Shown: positions 33,994-41,201 of the stretch, one piece after another
Numbering within the stretch: position 1 is the stretch's first letter
Layout of the letters: every line of letters starts with the position of its first letter
Origin: Bradyrhizobium arachidis
Lineage (GTDB): Bacteria; Pseudomonadota; Alphaproteobacteria; Rhizobiales; Xanthobacteraceae
Length of the DNA stretch: 64,000 bases
Assembly: GCF_024758505.1 (NCBI RefSeq)
Contig: NZ_CP077970.1
Span: 8,060,001-8,124,000, forward strand
Reading direction: 5' to 3'
Translations under genes and position numbers: made by a program
Notes under the pieces: generated by a model
The model's database searches: none
Told to the model about the DNA's origin: nothing
What the model saw: only the letters and a program-made list of their open reading frames with translations

Positions 33994-34296
33994 ATGCCCG
34001 CAAACATGTTGCGAACGATCGCAATTGTCACCGTCTGCTTGTCCACCGGAGCATTTGCTGCTGACAGTGGACGGACGCGCCACGCGCCGGTTCAGAAACC
34101 GGCCACCGACCGCGGCTCCTTTGCCGATCCGGCAGCACCTTATAAAGCCGATCGCCTGTCCTGGACGCGGAAGGAACGGCCCGTCAATATTCCCGGGCAG
34201 ACCACCGTGCTGACGCGGCAAGTTCTCGACGACATGAAGGCCACGAGCCTGCGGGATGCGCTGCGCTCGACCGCGGGCGTGACGGTTGGACGATAG
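33994..34296 (+). pseudogene. TonB-dependent receptor plug fragment, truncated after the signal and plug start
   Basis: The 100-residue frame has a signal peptide (MLRTIAIVTVCLSTGAFAAD) and then the beginning of a siderophore-receptor plug domain: NIPGQTTVLTRQVLDD and SLRDALRSTAGVTVGR. A normal receptor is about 700 residues; here a TAG stop follows immediately and no barrel sequence is found downstream in any frame. It is either a decayed receptor or a small protein made from the plug alone. GGGAG lies five bases before the ATG, so translation may still occur. Confidence 0.6.
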
Positions 34297-34520
34297 GACG
34301 CACCCGCTATCGCGGTGTCCGCACAGTCCTTCGATGCCTGGCGGCGCGAAATCCTCCAGACACGATGCGAGCAAATGACAAGTGCAGTTTGTGCCAGACG
34401 TGATGCGCTGACGGAACATGCCGTAGCGTCGGACGAACACTCCCCGAGGTGCATTCCACATGGTTTTCTACCATAATGTGTGCGGGCAGATGGGAGCATC
34501 ATGCGTGGGACAGGAAGACG

Positions 34521-34697
34521 ATGGGGCGCTGGAAGCAGTCGTGGAGTGACGAGGACATCAAGAAGCTTAGGGCGCTCGCAGGCACCATGCCGGTGACGAT
34601 GATCGCGAAGGAGCTTGGCCGCACCACCGGTACTGTGCTCGCGAAGGCCGTCGAGCAGAAGATTCCCATCCTGCTTCGACCGCGCGAGCTGGTTTGA
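34521..34697 (+). CDS. Small Myb/SANT-like or helix-turn-helix protein
   Basis: The 58-residue protein reads WSDEDIKKLRALAGTM at the start and MIAKELGRTTGTVLAKAVE afterwards, a pattern like a single Myb/SANT or homeodomain-like DNA-binding helix unit (tryptophan, then E/L-x-x-L, then helix-turn-helix). AGGAA lies six bases before the ATG. A longer open frame begins at 34449 but its extension has no support. The protein is too small to be more than a DNA-binding module; function unknown. Confidence 0.6.
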   Translation: MGRWKQSWSDEDIKKLRALAGTMPVTMIAKELGRTTGTVLAKAVEQKIPILLRPRELV

Positions 34698-34778
34698 GGC
34701 CGTTCAGTCGGGGCGCGTGGCGTGGCCGATCGTGAAGAAGGGATGAGAGGACGCCTCGTTAGCTCGGCTCGCGCCCCG

Positions 34779-34994
34779 TCAGCTCTTTAGCAACCGCAGC
34801 GCGCGGCCCTTGTGCATGGCGACGTGATCGGTCTTGTCGCTCTTGATCTCGTATTGCGGATCGTCCGCGCTCGCGTGGTGGACGTGGCCCTTGTAGTCGA
34901 CATCCCCAGTGTGCACGCGGAGAATATGGCCGCGGACCCGGCCGGCCTCCGAGTTCCAGCTGACGTGATCGCCGCGCTTGAAGGTCTTTGGCAT
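34779..34994 (-). CDS. DUF2945 (hypervirulence-associated Tudor-like) protein
   Basis: The 71-residue protein has the family pattern FKRGDHVSWNSEAGRVRG, an inner VDYKGHVHHAS and the C-terminal QYEIKSDKTDHVAMHKG. Members are short beta-barrel, Tudor-like proteins of unknown function. The start is placed at ATG 34992-34994 to match MPKTFKRGD; the frame stays open upstream to a TTG at 35028-35030, but that part has no family similarity. No clear Shine-Dalgarno. It lies beside tRNA-Val and cpdR on the same strand. Confidence 0.75.
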   Translation of the reverse strand: MPKTFKRGDHVSWNSEAGRVRGHILRVHTGDVDYKGHVHHASADDPQYEIKSDKTDHVAMHKGRALRLLKS

Positions 34995-35150
34995 AAAGGA
35001 ACAATGTCGGAGCGCCTTGGGGCGTTCCAATGAGCCTCGTCACGTCGAAAATTACGCTTCGCGCCGATGGATTTTTGGCTTCCGGGAAAAGCCCGCCTGC
35101 GCCCGCTGGGCTTCGGCGCGGCATCCGCCTCTCGCTTCGCGAGCGACGGA

Positions 35151-35225
35151 TGGTGGGCACGACAGGGATCGAACCTGTGACCCCTACCATGTCAAGGTAG
35201 TGCTCTCCCGCTGAGCTACGTGCCC
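35151..35225 (-). tRNA. tRNA-Val (anticodon GAC)
   Basis: Read on the minus strand the gene folds into a complete cloverleaf: acceptor GGGCACG pairs with CGTGCCC, the anticodon stem CTACC/GGTAG encloses TTGACAT with anticodon GAC, and the T arm has GGTTCGATCC. The encoded CCA end is included. No variable-arm or intron oddities are seen. A promoter-like pair lies just upstream. Confidence 0.93.
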
Positions 35226-35253
35226 TAGAGGTCATTAACGTCGGGTGGGGTCC

Positions 35254-35281
35254 CTATAACGGCTCAGGGGACCCTGCGCAA
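35254..35281 (-). promoter_or_regulatory. Promoter-like sequence for tRNA-Val
   Basis: On the minus strand, TTGCGC (35276-35281) and TTATAG (35254-35259) are separated by 16 bases, with the tRNA starting about 29 bases further on. The match to sigma-70 boxes is moderate and the position is right; the start site is not determined. Confidence 0.45.
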
Positions 35282-35299
35282 GGATGCTCAGCGGCCGAT

Positions 35300-35659
35300 T
35301 TAGGCCGCCAGCATCTTATTCACTTCGCTCACCAATTCGCGCAGGTGGACGGGCTTGGACAGCACCTTGGCGTTCTTGGGGGCCTCCGAATCCGAGTTCA
35401 GGGCCACTGCGGCGAAGCCGGTGATGAACATGATCTTGATGTCGGGATCGAGTTCCGAGGCGCGGCGGGCGAGCTCGATGCCGTCCATTTCCGGCATCAC
35501 GATATCGGTCAGCAGCATCTCGAACGGCTCCTCGCGCAGCCGCTGATAGGCCGACATGCCGTTATCGTGGGAGGAAACCTGAAATCCGGCGTTTTCCAGC
35601 GCTTTGACCAGGAAACGGCGCATGTCGTTGTCGTCTTCGGCGAGCAGGATCTTGTGCAT
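35300..35659 (-). CDS. cpdR: CpdR cell-cycle response regulator
   Basis: The 119-residue protein is a single receiver domain with MHKILLAEDDNDMRRFLVKALENAG, acidic D9-D10 region, phospho-acceptor aspartate in LLTDIVMPEMDGIEL, the T/S switch in FITGF, and KPVHLRELV near the end. Length, sequence and the absence of an output domain match CpdR, which in Caulobacter links the CckA-ChpT phosphorelay to ClpXP-driven CtrA proteolysis. The ATG at 35657-35659 is in the expected place; the longer frame upstream is not. It is divergent from hutG and adjacent to tRNA-Val, as commonly seen in Rhizobiales. Confidence 0.9.
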   Translation of the reverse strand: MHKILLAEDDNDMRRFLVKALENAGFQVSSHDNGMSAYQRLREEPFEMLLTDIVMPEMDGIELARRASELDPDIKIMFITGFAAVALNSDSEAPKNAKVLSKPVHLRELVSEVNKMLAA

Positions 35660-35982
35660 GGCTGGAAACGTCGAATCCCCGGAAACTTTACTGAGATCAC
35701 TAAGCCCGACAGAGGGTAAATTTCGGGTGAAAAATGCACCTCTTTGCCGCGCGTGGCCGACCCTTTCTGGACCGGAACAGGACACGAATCAATCGGACCG
35801 CACCCGCAGGGTTAAGACACGTTCCAAATCATTTGCCAGCCCATTTCACGTTTTTTCGCTTGGCAGAATGGTTGCGATTCCTGACAATGAAAGCACATAA
35901 AAGCCTCGCGCGACCGGCCGAATCGCTTTTGTCCGGACCTTGAGCGGACCCGCGCGAAAGACCATGGGATGACGCCCAGAAG
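35660..35982. other. Divergent intergenic region, cpdR-hutG
   Basis: This 323-bp gap carries the shared promoters. I see the sigma-54-like pair at 35861-35876 for hutG. No second recognisable regulatory palindrome, small open frame with a good ribosome site, or repeat was found in the rest. Confidence 0.4.
35861..35876 (+). promoter_or_regulatory. Sigma-54-like promoter before hutG
   Basis: TGGCAG at 35861-35866 and TTGCG at 35872-35876 have the five-base spacer and the GG-N10-GC geometry of RpoN promoters. The expected transcription start is near 35887, about 95 bases before the hutG ATG. A nitrogen-controlled promoter would suit a histidine-degradation gene. Judged by sequence match only. 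Confidence 0.5.
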
Positions 35983-36873
35983 ATGACCCGGTTTGACGGC
36001 GATCTGTCGCCACCGTTCGAGATCGTGGAGCCCAGGGAATGGCGGGCGCCGATCATCTTCAACTCGCCCCATTCAGGCTCGACCTATCCCGACGATTTCC
36101 TCGCCGCCTCGCGCATCGACCTGTCGACGCTGCGGCGTTCCGAAGATTCCTTCATGGACGAATTGGTCGGCCATTTGAGCGATCGCGGCTTCCCGGTCGT
36201 GCGCGTCAACTTTCCGCGCTCCTATGTCGACGTGAATCGCGAGCCCTATGAGCTCGATCCCCGCATGTTCGCAGGGCGCCTGCCGAGCTTTGCCAACACC
36301 CGCTCGATGCGGGTCGCCGGCGGTCTCGGCACGATTCCGCGGGTGGTCGGCGACGGCCAGGAGATCTACCGCGACCGCATCGCGGTCGACGATGCGCTGG
36401 AGCGGATCGAGGTGCTGTACAAGCCCTATCACCGCGCGCTGCGGCGACTGATAAACAAGGTGCACCAGATGTTCGGCACCGTGGTGCTGGTCGACTGCCA
36501 CTCCATGCCGTCGGTCGGCGTCAGCCGAGACGAGCCGCGCCGCCCTGACATCGTGATCGGCGACCGCTACGGCACGAGCTGCGTGCCGCTCCTGCCCGAC
36601 AGGGTCGAGGAGACCATGAGCGGGCTCGGCTATTCGATCGGGCGCAACAAGCCCTATGCGGGCGGCTTCATCACCGAGCACTACGGCAATCCGGCGAGCG
36701 GGCTGCATGCCGTGCAGCTCGAGCTCAACCGCGCCATCTACATGGATGAGCGGCGGCGCGAGCGCGGGCCCCGCTTTGGCCAGGTCGCGGCCGACTTCGC
36801 CGTGCTCGCCGACGTGCTGGCCACAACCATCTCGTTCGGCGATCTCGGTCCCTTCCAGGCTGCCGCGGAGTAA
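35983..36873 (+). CDS. hutG: N-formylglutamate amidohydrolase
   Basis: The 296-residue protein is an FGase-family zinc hydrolase. Features are FNSPHSGSTYPDDF (residues 26-39) with a zinc histidine, SEDSFMDELVG, FPRSYVDVNREP, VLVDCHSMPS and AGGFITEHYGNP with the second histidine. It converts N-formylglutamate to formate and glutamate, the last step of one histidine-degradation route. Other hut genes are not nearby. The start at ATG 35983 has no classic Shine-Dalgarno close by, but the upstream stops confine it. A sigma-54-like promoter lies 107-122 bases upstream. Confidence 0.88.
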   Translation: MTRFDGDLSPPFEIVEPREWRAPIIFNSPHSGSTYPDDFLAASRIDLSTLRRSEDSFMDELVGHLSDRGFPVVRVNFPRSYVDVNREPYELDPRMFAGRLPSFANTRSMRVAGGLGTIPRVVGDGQEIYRDRIAVDDALERIEVLYKPYHRALRRLINKVHQMFGTVVLVDCHSMPSVGVSRDEPRRPDIVIGDRYGTSCVPLLPDRVEETMSGLGYSIGRNKPYAGGFITEHYGNPASGLHAVQLELNRAIYMDERRRERGPRFGQVAADFAVLADVLATTISFGDLGPFQAAAE

Positions 36874-36973
36874 GTCCGCGCCATCAGAGCATCGCAGAAG
36901 GCGCGAGCGATTTTCGCTTGGGCAGCGCCGCGCGTCGCAAAGTGAAAGCGACGCTTCCGAAAATGCGGGCAAG

Positions 36974-37006
36974 AAAAAAGGGCCGCTTGCAATGAGCAAG
37001 CGGCCC
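36974..37006 (-). terminator. Rho-independent terminator of the candidate sRNA
   Basis: On the minus strand GGGCCGCTTGC (36996-37006) pairs with GCAAGCGGCCC (36980-36990) across a five-base loop, and six T residues follow (36974-36979). The 11-bp perfect stem plus T-run faces away from both protein genes, so it needs a minus-strand transcript between 37007 and 37443. Confidence 0.8.
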
Positions 37007-37062
37007 AAGTCTAGGGAGGAAACGCCCAAGGAGGGCAGCGGTAACGCGAGGCGCTACCGCAC
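36974..37062 (-). ncRNA. Candidate small RNA with anti-Shine-Dalgarno motifs
   Basis: On the minus strand a possible promoter (TTGCAC at 37092-37097, 17-base spacer, CATATT at 37069-37074) would start transcription near 37062. The next 90 bases form a stem-loop GCGGTA...TACCGC (37040-37060), a second hairpin GCCC-TCCTT-GGGC that shows CCUCC in its loop (about 37024-37036), a single-stranded TCCTCCC (about 37014-37020), and a perfect rho-independent terminator. Exposed CCUCC motifs are typical of alphaproteobacterial sRNAs that pair with ribosome-binding sites. No coding frame fits. Existence inferred from structure only. Confidence 0.6.
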
Positions 37063-37068
37063 CGCAAC

Positions 37069-37097
37069 AATATGCGACTGCGCTGCACAAAGTGCAA
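37069..37097 (-). promoter_or_regulatory. Promoter-like pair before the candidate sRNA
   Basis: TTGCAC (37092-37097) and CATATT (37069-37074) are 17 bases apart on the minus strand, giving a start near 37062. The -35 matches the consensus in three of six positions and the -10 in four. The fit is modest and supported mainly by the structure that follows. Confidence 0.4.
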
Positions 37098-37169
37098 GGG
37101 CTTTTGAGCGATTTCCTATGCAAAAAACACAGAGCTCCTTTGCCTCCGGAGAAACCCGGATTCAGCTGA

Positions 37170-37199
37170 ATATCTAAATAAAATCAAATGCTTAGATAT
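37170..37199. repeat. AT-rich inverted repeat upstream of hisN
   Basis: ATATCTAA (37170-37177) and TTAGATAT (37192-37199) are perfect eight-base arms around a 14-base A/T-rich spacer. It is about 245 bases before the hisN start and stands out because the surrounding DNA is much richer in GC. It may be a protein-binding site or an RNA hairpin; no function is assigned. Confidence 0.4.
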
Positions 37200-37443
37200 C
37201 GTTTGCATACCAACGAGGCATGTCCGGAACTAAGCTCTCATCACCGTGATCGATATTTGATCAGCGGATGGCTCAGTCAGCGGCACGATTTGCGGCATGC
37301 AAAATACCAGGGTGCAAATTAATACAGCGCTGCACGTCACAGGCGATTTGAGCTAGGCAATAACAAGCGTTCGCTCCGCTTTCGCTTTCCACTATCCGCG
37401 TTCGCCTCCACATTCTCTTGCCTGTCGAGTTGAAGGACCCGCT

Positions 37444-38226
37444 GTGACGGTGATCGATTTCTCAGCCTTCATCGGACGGCTCGCCACCGCCTCCGGCGAA
37501 ACTATTTTGCCGTTCTTCCGCACGTCGCTGTCGATCGACGACAAGAGCAAGACCAAGGACTTTGACCCCGTCACCGAGGCCGACCGCGCGGCGGAGGCCG
37601 TGATGCGGCGGCTGATCAAGGCCAACTTCCCCCAACACGGCATCGTCGGCGAAGAGTTCGGCAACGAGCGCGAGGACGCCGACTATGTCTGGGTGCTCGA
37701 TCCCATCGACGGCACAAAATCCTTCATCGGCGGCTTTCCGATCTGGGGCACGCTGATCGCGCTGTTGCACAAGGGCGCGCCGGTATTCGGCATGATGCAT
37801 CAGCCCTTCATCGGCGAACGCTTTTCCGGCGACAACGGCTCGGCCAATTATAGAGGCCCCTCCGGCGAGCGCCGGCTCCAGGTCCGCCGCTGCGCCTCGC
37901 TCTCGGAGGCAACGACCTACACGACCAGCCCGCTGCTGATGAACGAGCGCGACCGCGCCATCTTCGGCCGCATCGAGATGGGCGCGCGTCTGTCGCGCTA
38001 TGGCGGCGACTGCTACTCCTATTGCATGCTGGCCGCCGGCCATGTCGACCTCGTCGTCGAAACCGAGCTGAAGCCCTACGATATCGCGGCGCTGATTCCG
38101 ATCATCACCGGCGCCGGCGGCGTCGTCACGACCTGGGAAGGCAAGCCCGCGCAGGGCGGCGGCCGCATCATTGCCGCAGGCGATCCGCGCGTGCATGAAG
38201 AAGCGTTAAAACTGCTCAACGGATAG
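37444..38226 (+). CDS. hisN: Histidinol-phosphatase, inositol-monophosphatase type (HisN)
   Basis: The 260-residue protein is an inositol-monophosphatase-family Mg-dependent phosphatase: GIVGEEFGNE carries the metal-binding EE pair, VLDPIDGTKSFI is the core DP-I-D-G-T motif, and WGTLIAL and GGDCYSYCMLAAG are conserved in the HisN subgroup. It would hydrolyse histidinol phosphate in histidine biosynthesis. GTG start at 37444 behind GAAGGA; the next ATG is well inside the domain. Its placement near hutG, a histidine-degradation gene, supports a histidine-related role. Inositol or other monophosphate activity cannot be ruled out. Confidence 0.8.
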   Translation: MTVIDFSAFIGRLATASGETILPFFRTSLSIDDKSKTKDFDPVTEADRAAEAVMRRLIKANFPQHGIVGEEFGNEREDADYVWVLDPIDGTKSFIGGFPIWGTLIALLHKGAPVFGMMHQPFIGERFSGDNGSANYRGPSGERRLQVRRCASLSEATTYTTSPLLMNERDRAIFGRIEMGARLSRYGGDCYSYCMLAAGHVDLVVETELKPYDIAALIPIITGAGGVVTTWEGKPAQGGGRIIAAGDPRVHEEALKLLNG

Positions 38227-38243
38227 GCCGGCGGGGAGCCTGC

Positions 38244-39212
38244 ATGAAAAACTTGCGCAAGCTGCTCGCCGCGCTGTTGCTGCTGGCCCCATCCTTCGCA
38301 CTCGCGCAGGACTATCCGACAAAGCCGATCAAGCTGATCGTGCCGTTTCCGGCCGGCGGGCCCAACGACATCATCGCCCGCGTGGTCGGCCAACGCATGT
38401 CCGAGCTGGCGGGACAACCGGTGCTGATCGACAACCGCGGCGGCCAGGGCGGCGTGCTCGGCACCGACGTCGTCGCCAAAGCCAACCCCGACGGCTACAC
38501 GATCGCGATCACCAGCGCCGGCGCGCTCGCAATCAGCCCGAGCCTGGAAAAGGTCGCCTACGACACGCTGCGCGACCTCGCCCCGGTGACGCTCGTCGCC
38601 ACCGTGCCGGAAATTCTGGTGGTTCCGAACAGCGTGCCCGCGCAAAACCTCAGCGAACTGATCGCACTCGCCAAGGCGCAGCCGGGAAAGCTCAATTTTG
38701 CCTCCACCGGGCCCGGCGGCCTGCCGCATCTTGCCGGCGAGCTGCTCAAATCCGCCGCCAAGATCGACATCGTGCACATCCCCTATCGCGGAGCAGCGCC
38801 AGCCGTGAACGACATGCTGGGCCAGCAGCAGGTGCAGATGGCGTTCTTCGACATGCCGATCCTGTTGCCGCAGATCCAGGCCAAGACGCTGCGTCCGATC
38901 GCGATCGGCTCGCTGACGCGGGCGCCGACCGCGCCCGACATCCCGACTTTGGCCGAAGCCGGTTTTCCCGACATGCATATCGAGAACTGGTACGGCATGG
39001 TGGCGCCAAAAGGCACGCCGCCGCAGGTCGTGGCCGCGCTCCACCGCCTCACCACGCAGGCGATGGCCGATCCGGCCGTAAAGGAAAAGCTCGCCGCGCA
39101 AGGCGCGACGCTGGTCGGCGACACGCCGGAGCACTTTCGCCAGTTGATCGCCGACGAGACCAGCCGTTGGGCCAAGGTGATCAAGGACGCCGGCATCGAG
39201 ACGACGAAATAG
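38244..39212 (+). CDS. Tripartite tricarboxylate transporter-type (Bug/TctC) binding protein
   Basis: The 322-residue protein has a signal peptide (MKNLRKLLAALLLLAPSFALA) and then the Bug pattern: YPTKPIKLIVPFPAGGPNDIIARVVGQRM, IDNRGGQGGVLGTDVVAKA (each quoted in part) and the C-terminal PPQVVAALHRLTTQAM. These periplasmic proteins bind carboxylates or related acids for TctAB-type transporters. The gene follows hisN by 17 bases on the same strand, but it belongs to an orphan family common in Proteobacteria and no TctA/TctB gene is near, so the transport partner is unknown. Confidence 0.85.
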   Translation: MKNLRKLLAALLLLAPSFALAQDYPTKPIKLIVPFPAGGPNDIIARVVGQRMSELAGQPVLIDNRGGQGGVLGTDVVAKANPDGYTIAITSAGALAISPSLEKVAYDTLRDLAPVTLVATVPEILVVPNSVPAQNLSELIALAKAQPGKLNFASTGPGGLPHLAGELLKSAAKIDIVHIPYRGAAPAVNDMLGQQQVQMAFFDMPILLPQIQAKTLRPIAIGSLTRAPTAPDIPTLAEAGFPDMHIENWYGMVAPKGTPPQVVAALHRLTTQAMADPAVKEKLAAQGATLVGDTPEHFRQLIADETSRWAKVIKDAGIETTK

Positions 39213-39256
39213 CGAGGTCTTCTTCGCGAACGCGCTTCGCACAGGTGTTGCCACAC

Positions 39257-39343
39257 CGTCATGGCCGGGCTTGTCCCGGCCATCCACGTCTTTCCCGCGC
39301 GGTGCAAAGAACGTGGATACCCGGGACAAGCCCGGGCATGACG
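39257..39343. repeat. Inverted repeat, GTCATGGCCGGGCTTGTCCCGG type
   Basis: CGTCATGGCCGGGCTTGTCC at the left is mirrored by the complement ending in GCATGACG at the right, including CCGGGACAAGCCCGG. It lies between the TctC gene and the LysR gene, which converge, and contains no open frame. It is one of several palindromic families in the window. Confidence 0.75.
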
Positions 39344-39360
39344 AGTTCGGAGAGCGCTCC

Positions 39361-40251
39361 TCACATCGCCGCCGCGCGCAGATGCTCCACGAGCATCTTC
39401 GCCGGCCGCGGCAGCGTCTTGAAGCTGCGGGCGCAGATCACGAGGCGGCGGTTGGCCCAGGCGTCGCGCAGGCGCACCATCGCGATCGGCATCACGCGCG
39501 CGCAGCGACGAGCGGCGGCTTCCGGAACGAGAGCGACGCCAACGTCGGCGGCAACCATCTGGCAGATCGCATCGAAGTCGCGCAGGCGCGCACGAAAATG
39601 CAGGCGCATTCCGAGCCGCGCCGCGTGTTTTGAGATGTGGACCTGGAGCGCGGTGGCGCTGGTCAGCCCGACGAAATCGCAGCCGCTGGCCTCCTGGAAG
39701 TCGATCTGGCGACGCCCGGAAAACGGGCCGCGCCGCGACGTCACCAGTGTCAGGCGGTCCTCGTTGAAGGCGAACCGCTCGATATGGTTGGGCAGCGCGT
39801 GCTCCGCGGCAAAACCGAGATCCGCGGCGCCTGCGGTGATGGCGGCGGCGATGTCGGTGCTCTCGCGCTCCTCGATGTCGACGGCGACATCGCGATGCTC
39901 GCGCAAAAAGCCGGCGAGCGCCTTCGGGAGATGCTCCGACAGTCCCGATGTGTTGGCGAGAAAGTGCACGCTCGCCCTCACCCCGCTGGCAAAGCCTGCG
40001 AGATCACCGCGCATGGCATCGACCTGGTGCATGACGAGGCGGGCATGATCGAGCAGGCTTTCGCCGGCGGCGGTCAATTCCACGCCGCGACGGCCGCGCT
40101 TGAGCAGGGCAACGCCGAGCGAATCCTCCAGGCCCTTGATCCGCGCGCTGGCCGAGGCCAGCGCCAGGTTCGACCGCTCGGCGCCGCGGGTGATGCTGCG
40201 CTGGTCGGCGACCGCAATGAAGAGCTGAAGGTCGACGAGGTCGAAACGCAA
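39361..40251 (-). CDS. LysR-family transcriptional regulator
   Basis: The 296-residue protein has an N-terminal winged helix-turn-helix (LVDLQLFIAVADQRSITRGAERSNLALASASARIKGLE, quoted in parts: LFIAVADQRSIT, LALASASARI) and a periplasmic-binding-like effector domain. The start is TTG (40249-40251) supported by GGAGG ten bases upstream. It is divergent from the TauE/SafE exporter gene with a perfect 23-bp palindrome between them, so it probably controls that exporter. Effector unknown. Confidence 0.87.
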   Translation of the reverse strand: MRFDLVDLQLFIAVADQRSITRGAERSNLALASASARIKGLEDSLGVALLKRGRRGVELTAAGESLLDHARLVMHQVDAMRGDLAGFASGVRASVHFLANTSGLSEHLPKALAGFLREHRDVAVDIEERESTDIAAAITAGAADLGFAAEHALPNHIERFAFNEDRLTLVTSRRGPFSGRRQIDFQEASGCDFVGLTSATALQVHISKHAARLGMRLHFRARLRDFDAICQMVAADVGVALVPEAAARRCARVMPIAMVRLRDAWANRRLVICARSFKTLPRPAKMLVEHLRAAAM

Positions 40252-40269
40252 GGGCGCCTCCTATAGCTT

Positions 40270-40292
40270 AGCCTTCGTTCACAACGAAGGCT
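40270..40292. promoter_or_regulatory. Perfect palindrome between the LysR gene and the TauE gene
   Basis: AGCCTTCGTT and AACGAAGGCT are perfect ten-base arms around CAC. It lies 18 bases before the LysR start and 53 before the TauE start, the usual position of a LysR operator. The T-N11-A core is not exact, so assignment to this regulator is inference. Confidence 0.6.
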
Positions 40293-40345
40293 GTCTCCGT
40301 AACCTCCAGATTGTGCCGGCGCGCGCGATCGGTCAATGTGGCGCC

Positions 40346-41098
40346 ATGCTCGACCCGCTCCTCATCGCCATCGCCGCCGTTTTCCTGCTCGCCGGGTTCG
40401 TCAAGGGCGTAATCGGGCTCGGCCTGCCGACCGTGTCGATGGGCCTGCTCGCAGTCGCCATGGCGCCGAGCCGGGCGATCGCCATCGTCATCGTGCCCGC
40501 GATCGTCACCAACATCTGGCAGACCTTTGCCGGCCCCTATCTCGCCGACATCCTCAAGCGGTTGTGGCCGCTGATGATCGGCACCGTGATCGGTTGCTGG
40601 CTGAACGCCGGCGCGCTGACCGGCCCGCACGCGGCCTATGGCACCGTGGTGCTCGGCCTTCTGCTGGTGATCTACGCAATCATCGGCCTGAACAAATTCC
40701 ATTTCCGCGTGGCGCCCGGCAACGAAAAGTGGGTTGGCGGCGCGGTCGGCGTCGTCACCGGCGTCATCTCGGCTTCGACCGGCGTGCAGGTGATCCCGTC
40801 GATGCCGTTCATGCAGGCGATCGGCATGGAGAAGGACGAACTGGTGCAGGCGCTCGGCGTGTTCTTCACGGTGGCCACCGTCGCCCTCGCCTTCAACCTC
40901 ACCGCCGGCGGCTTGCTCAATGCGGCAACCGCGGTGCCCGGTGCGGTGGCAATGGCCTGCGCGTTCGGCGGCATGTATATCGGCCAGGCCGTGCGTGCGC
41001 GCATGCCGGCGGAAACCTTTCGCCGCTGGTTCTTGATCGCGATGATTTTGCTGGGCATCTACCTCATGGGCAGTGCGGTGCTGAAGGGATTTGGCTAG
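40346..41098 (+). CDS. TauE/SafE-family sulfite/organosulfonate exporter-like membrane protein
   Basis: The 250-residue protein has about eight transmembrane segments and the family glycine motif GFVKGVIGLGLPTVSMGLLA near residues 18-37 and a second repeat around FFTVATVALAFNL. TauE/SafE proteins export sulfite, sulfonates or other small anions. The ATG at 40346 has a weak ribosome site; a GTG at 40313 would add 11 residues. It sits behind the LysR gene and the perfect palindrome. A 108-bp degenerate copy of its 3' end is found at 45380-45487. Confidence 0.82.
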   Translation: MLDPLLIAIAAVFLLAGFVKGVIGLGLPTVSMGLLAVAMAPSRAIAIVIVPAIVTNIWQTFAGPYLADILKRLWPLMIGTVIGCWLNAGALTGPHAAYGTVVLGLLLVIYAIIGLNKFHFRVAPGNEKWVGGAVGVVTGVISASTGVQVIPSMPFMQAIGMEKDELVQALGVFFTVATVALAFNLTAGGLLNAATAVPGAVAMACAFGGMYIGQAVRARMPAETFRRWFLIAMILLGIYLMGSAVLKGFG

Positions 41099-41161
41099 CA
41101 GCCTCTGCGAGATCTCGGCCTGTAGGGGCGACTTCGAATCGCTGTGCAAAGCACGCACGAA

Positions 41162-41183
41162 GACCCGCCGTGGCCGGCGGGTC
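41162..41183. terminator. Hairpin between convergent TauE and DoxX genes
   Basis: GACCCGCC (41162-41169) and GGCGGGTC (41176-41183) form a perfect eight-base stem with a six-base loop. It lacks a clear T-run on either strand, so it may pause transcription or be a bidirectional weak terminator between the two convergent genes. Confidence 0.45.
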
Positions 41184-41201
41184 CTCTGCAATGCAGCCAG
41201 T

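Larger units (their letters stand above)
36874..37443. other. 570-bp intergenic region with a candidate small RNA and an AT-rich inverted repeat
   Basis: The gap between hutG and hisN is large and lower in GC than its surroundings. Its left part holds the sRNA candidate described separately (36974-37062, minus strand). The right part contains the AT-rich inverted repeat at 37170-37199 and, beyond that, about 240 bases without a recognisable element before the hisN GTG. Confidence 0.5.

Noticed and set aside
35151..35225. Possibility that tRNA-Val is an attachment site for an integrated island.
   Set aside because: No integrase gene and no direct repeat of the tRNA 3' end were found in the window.
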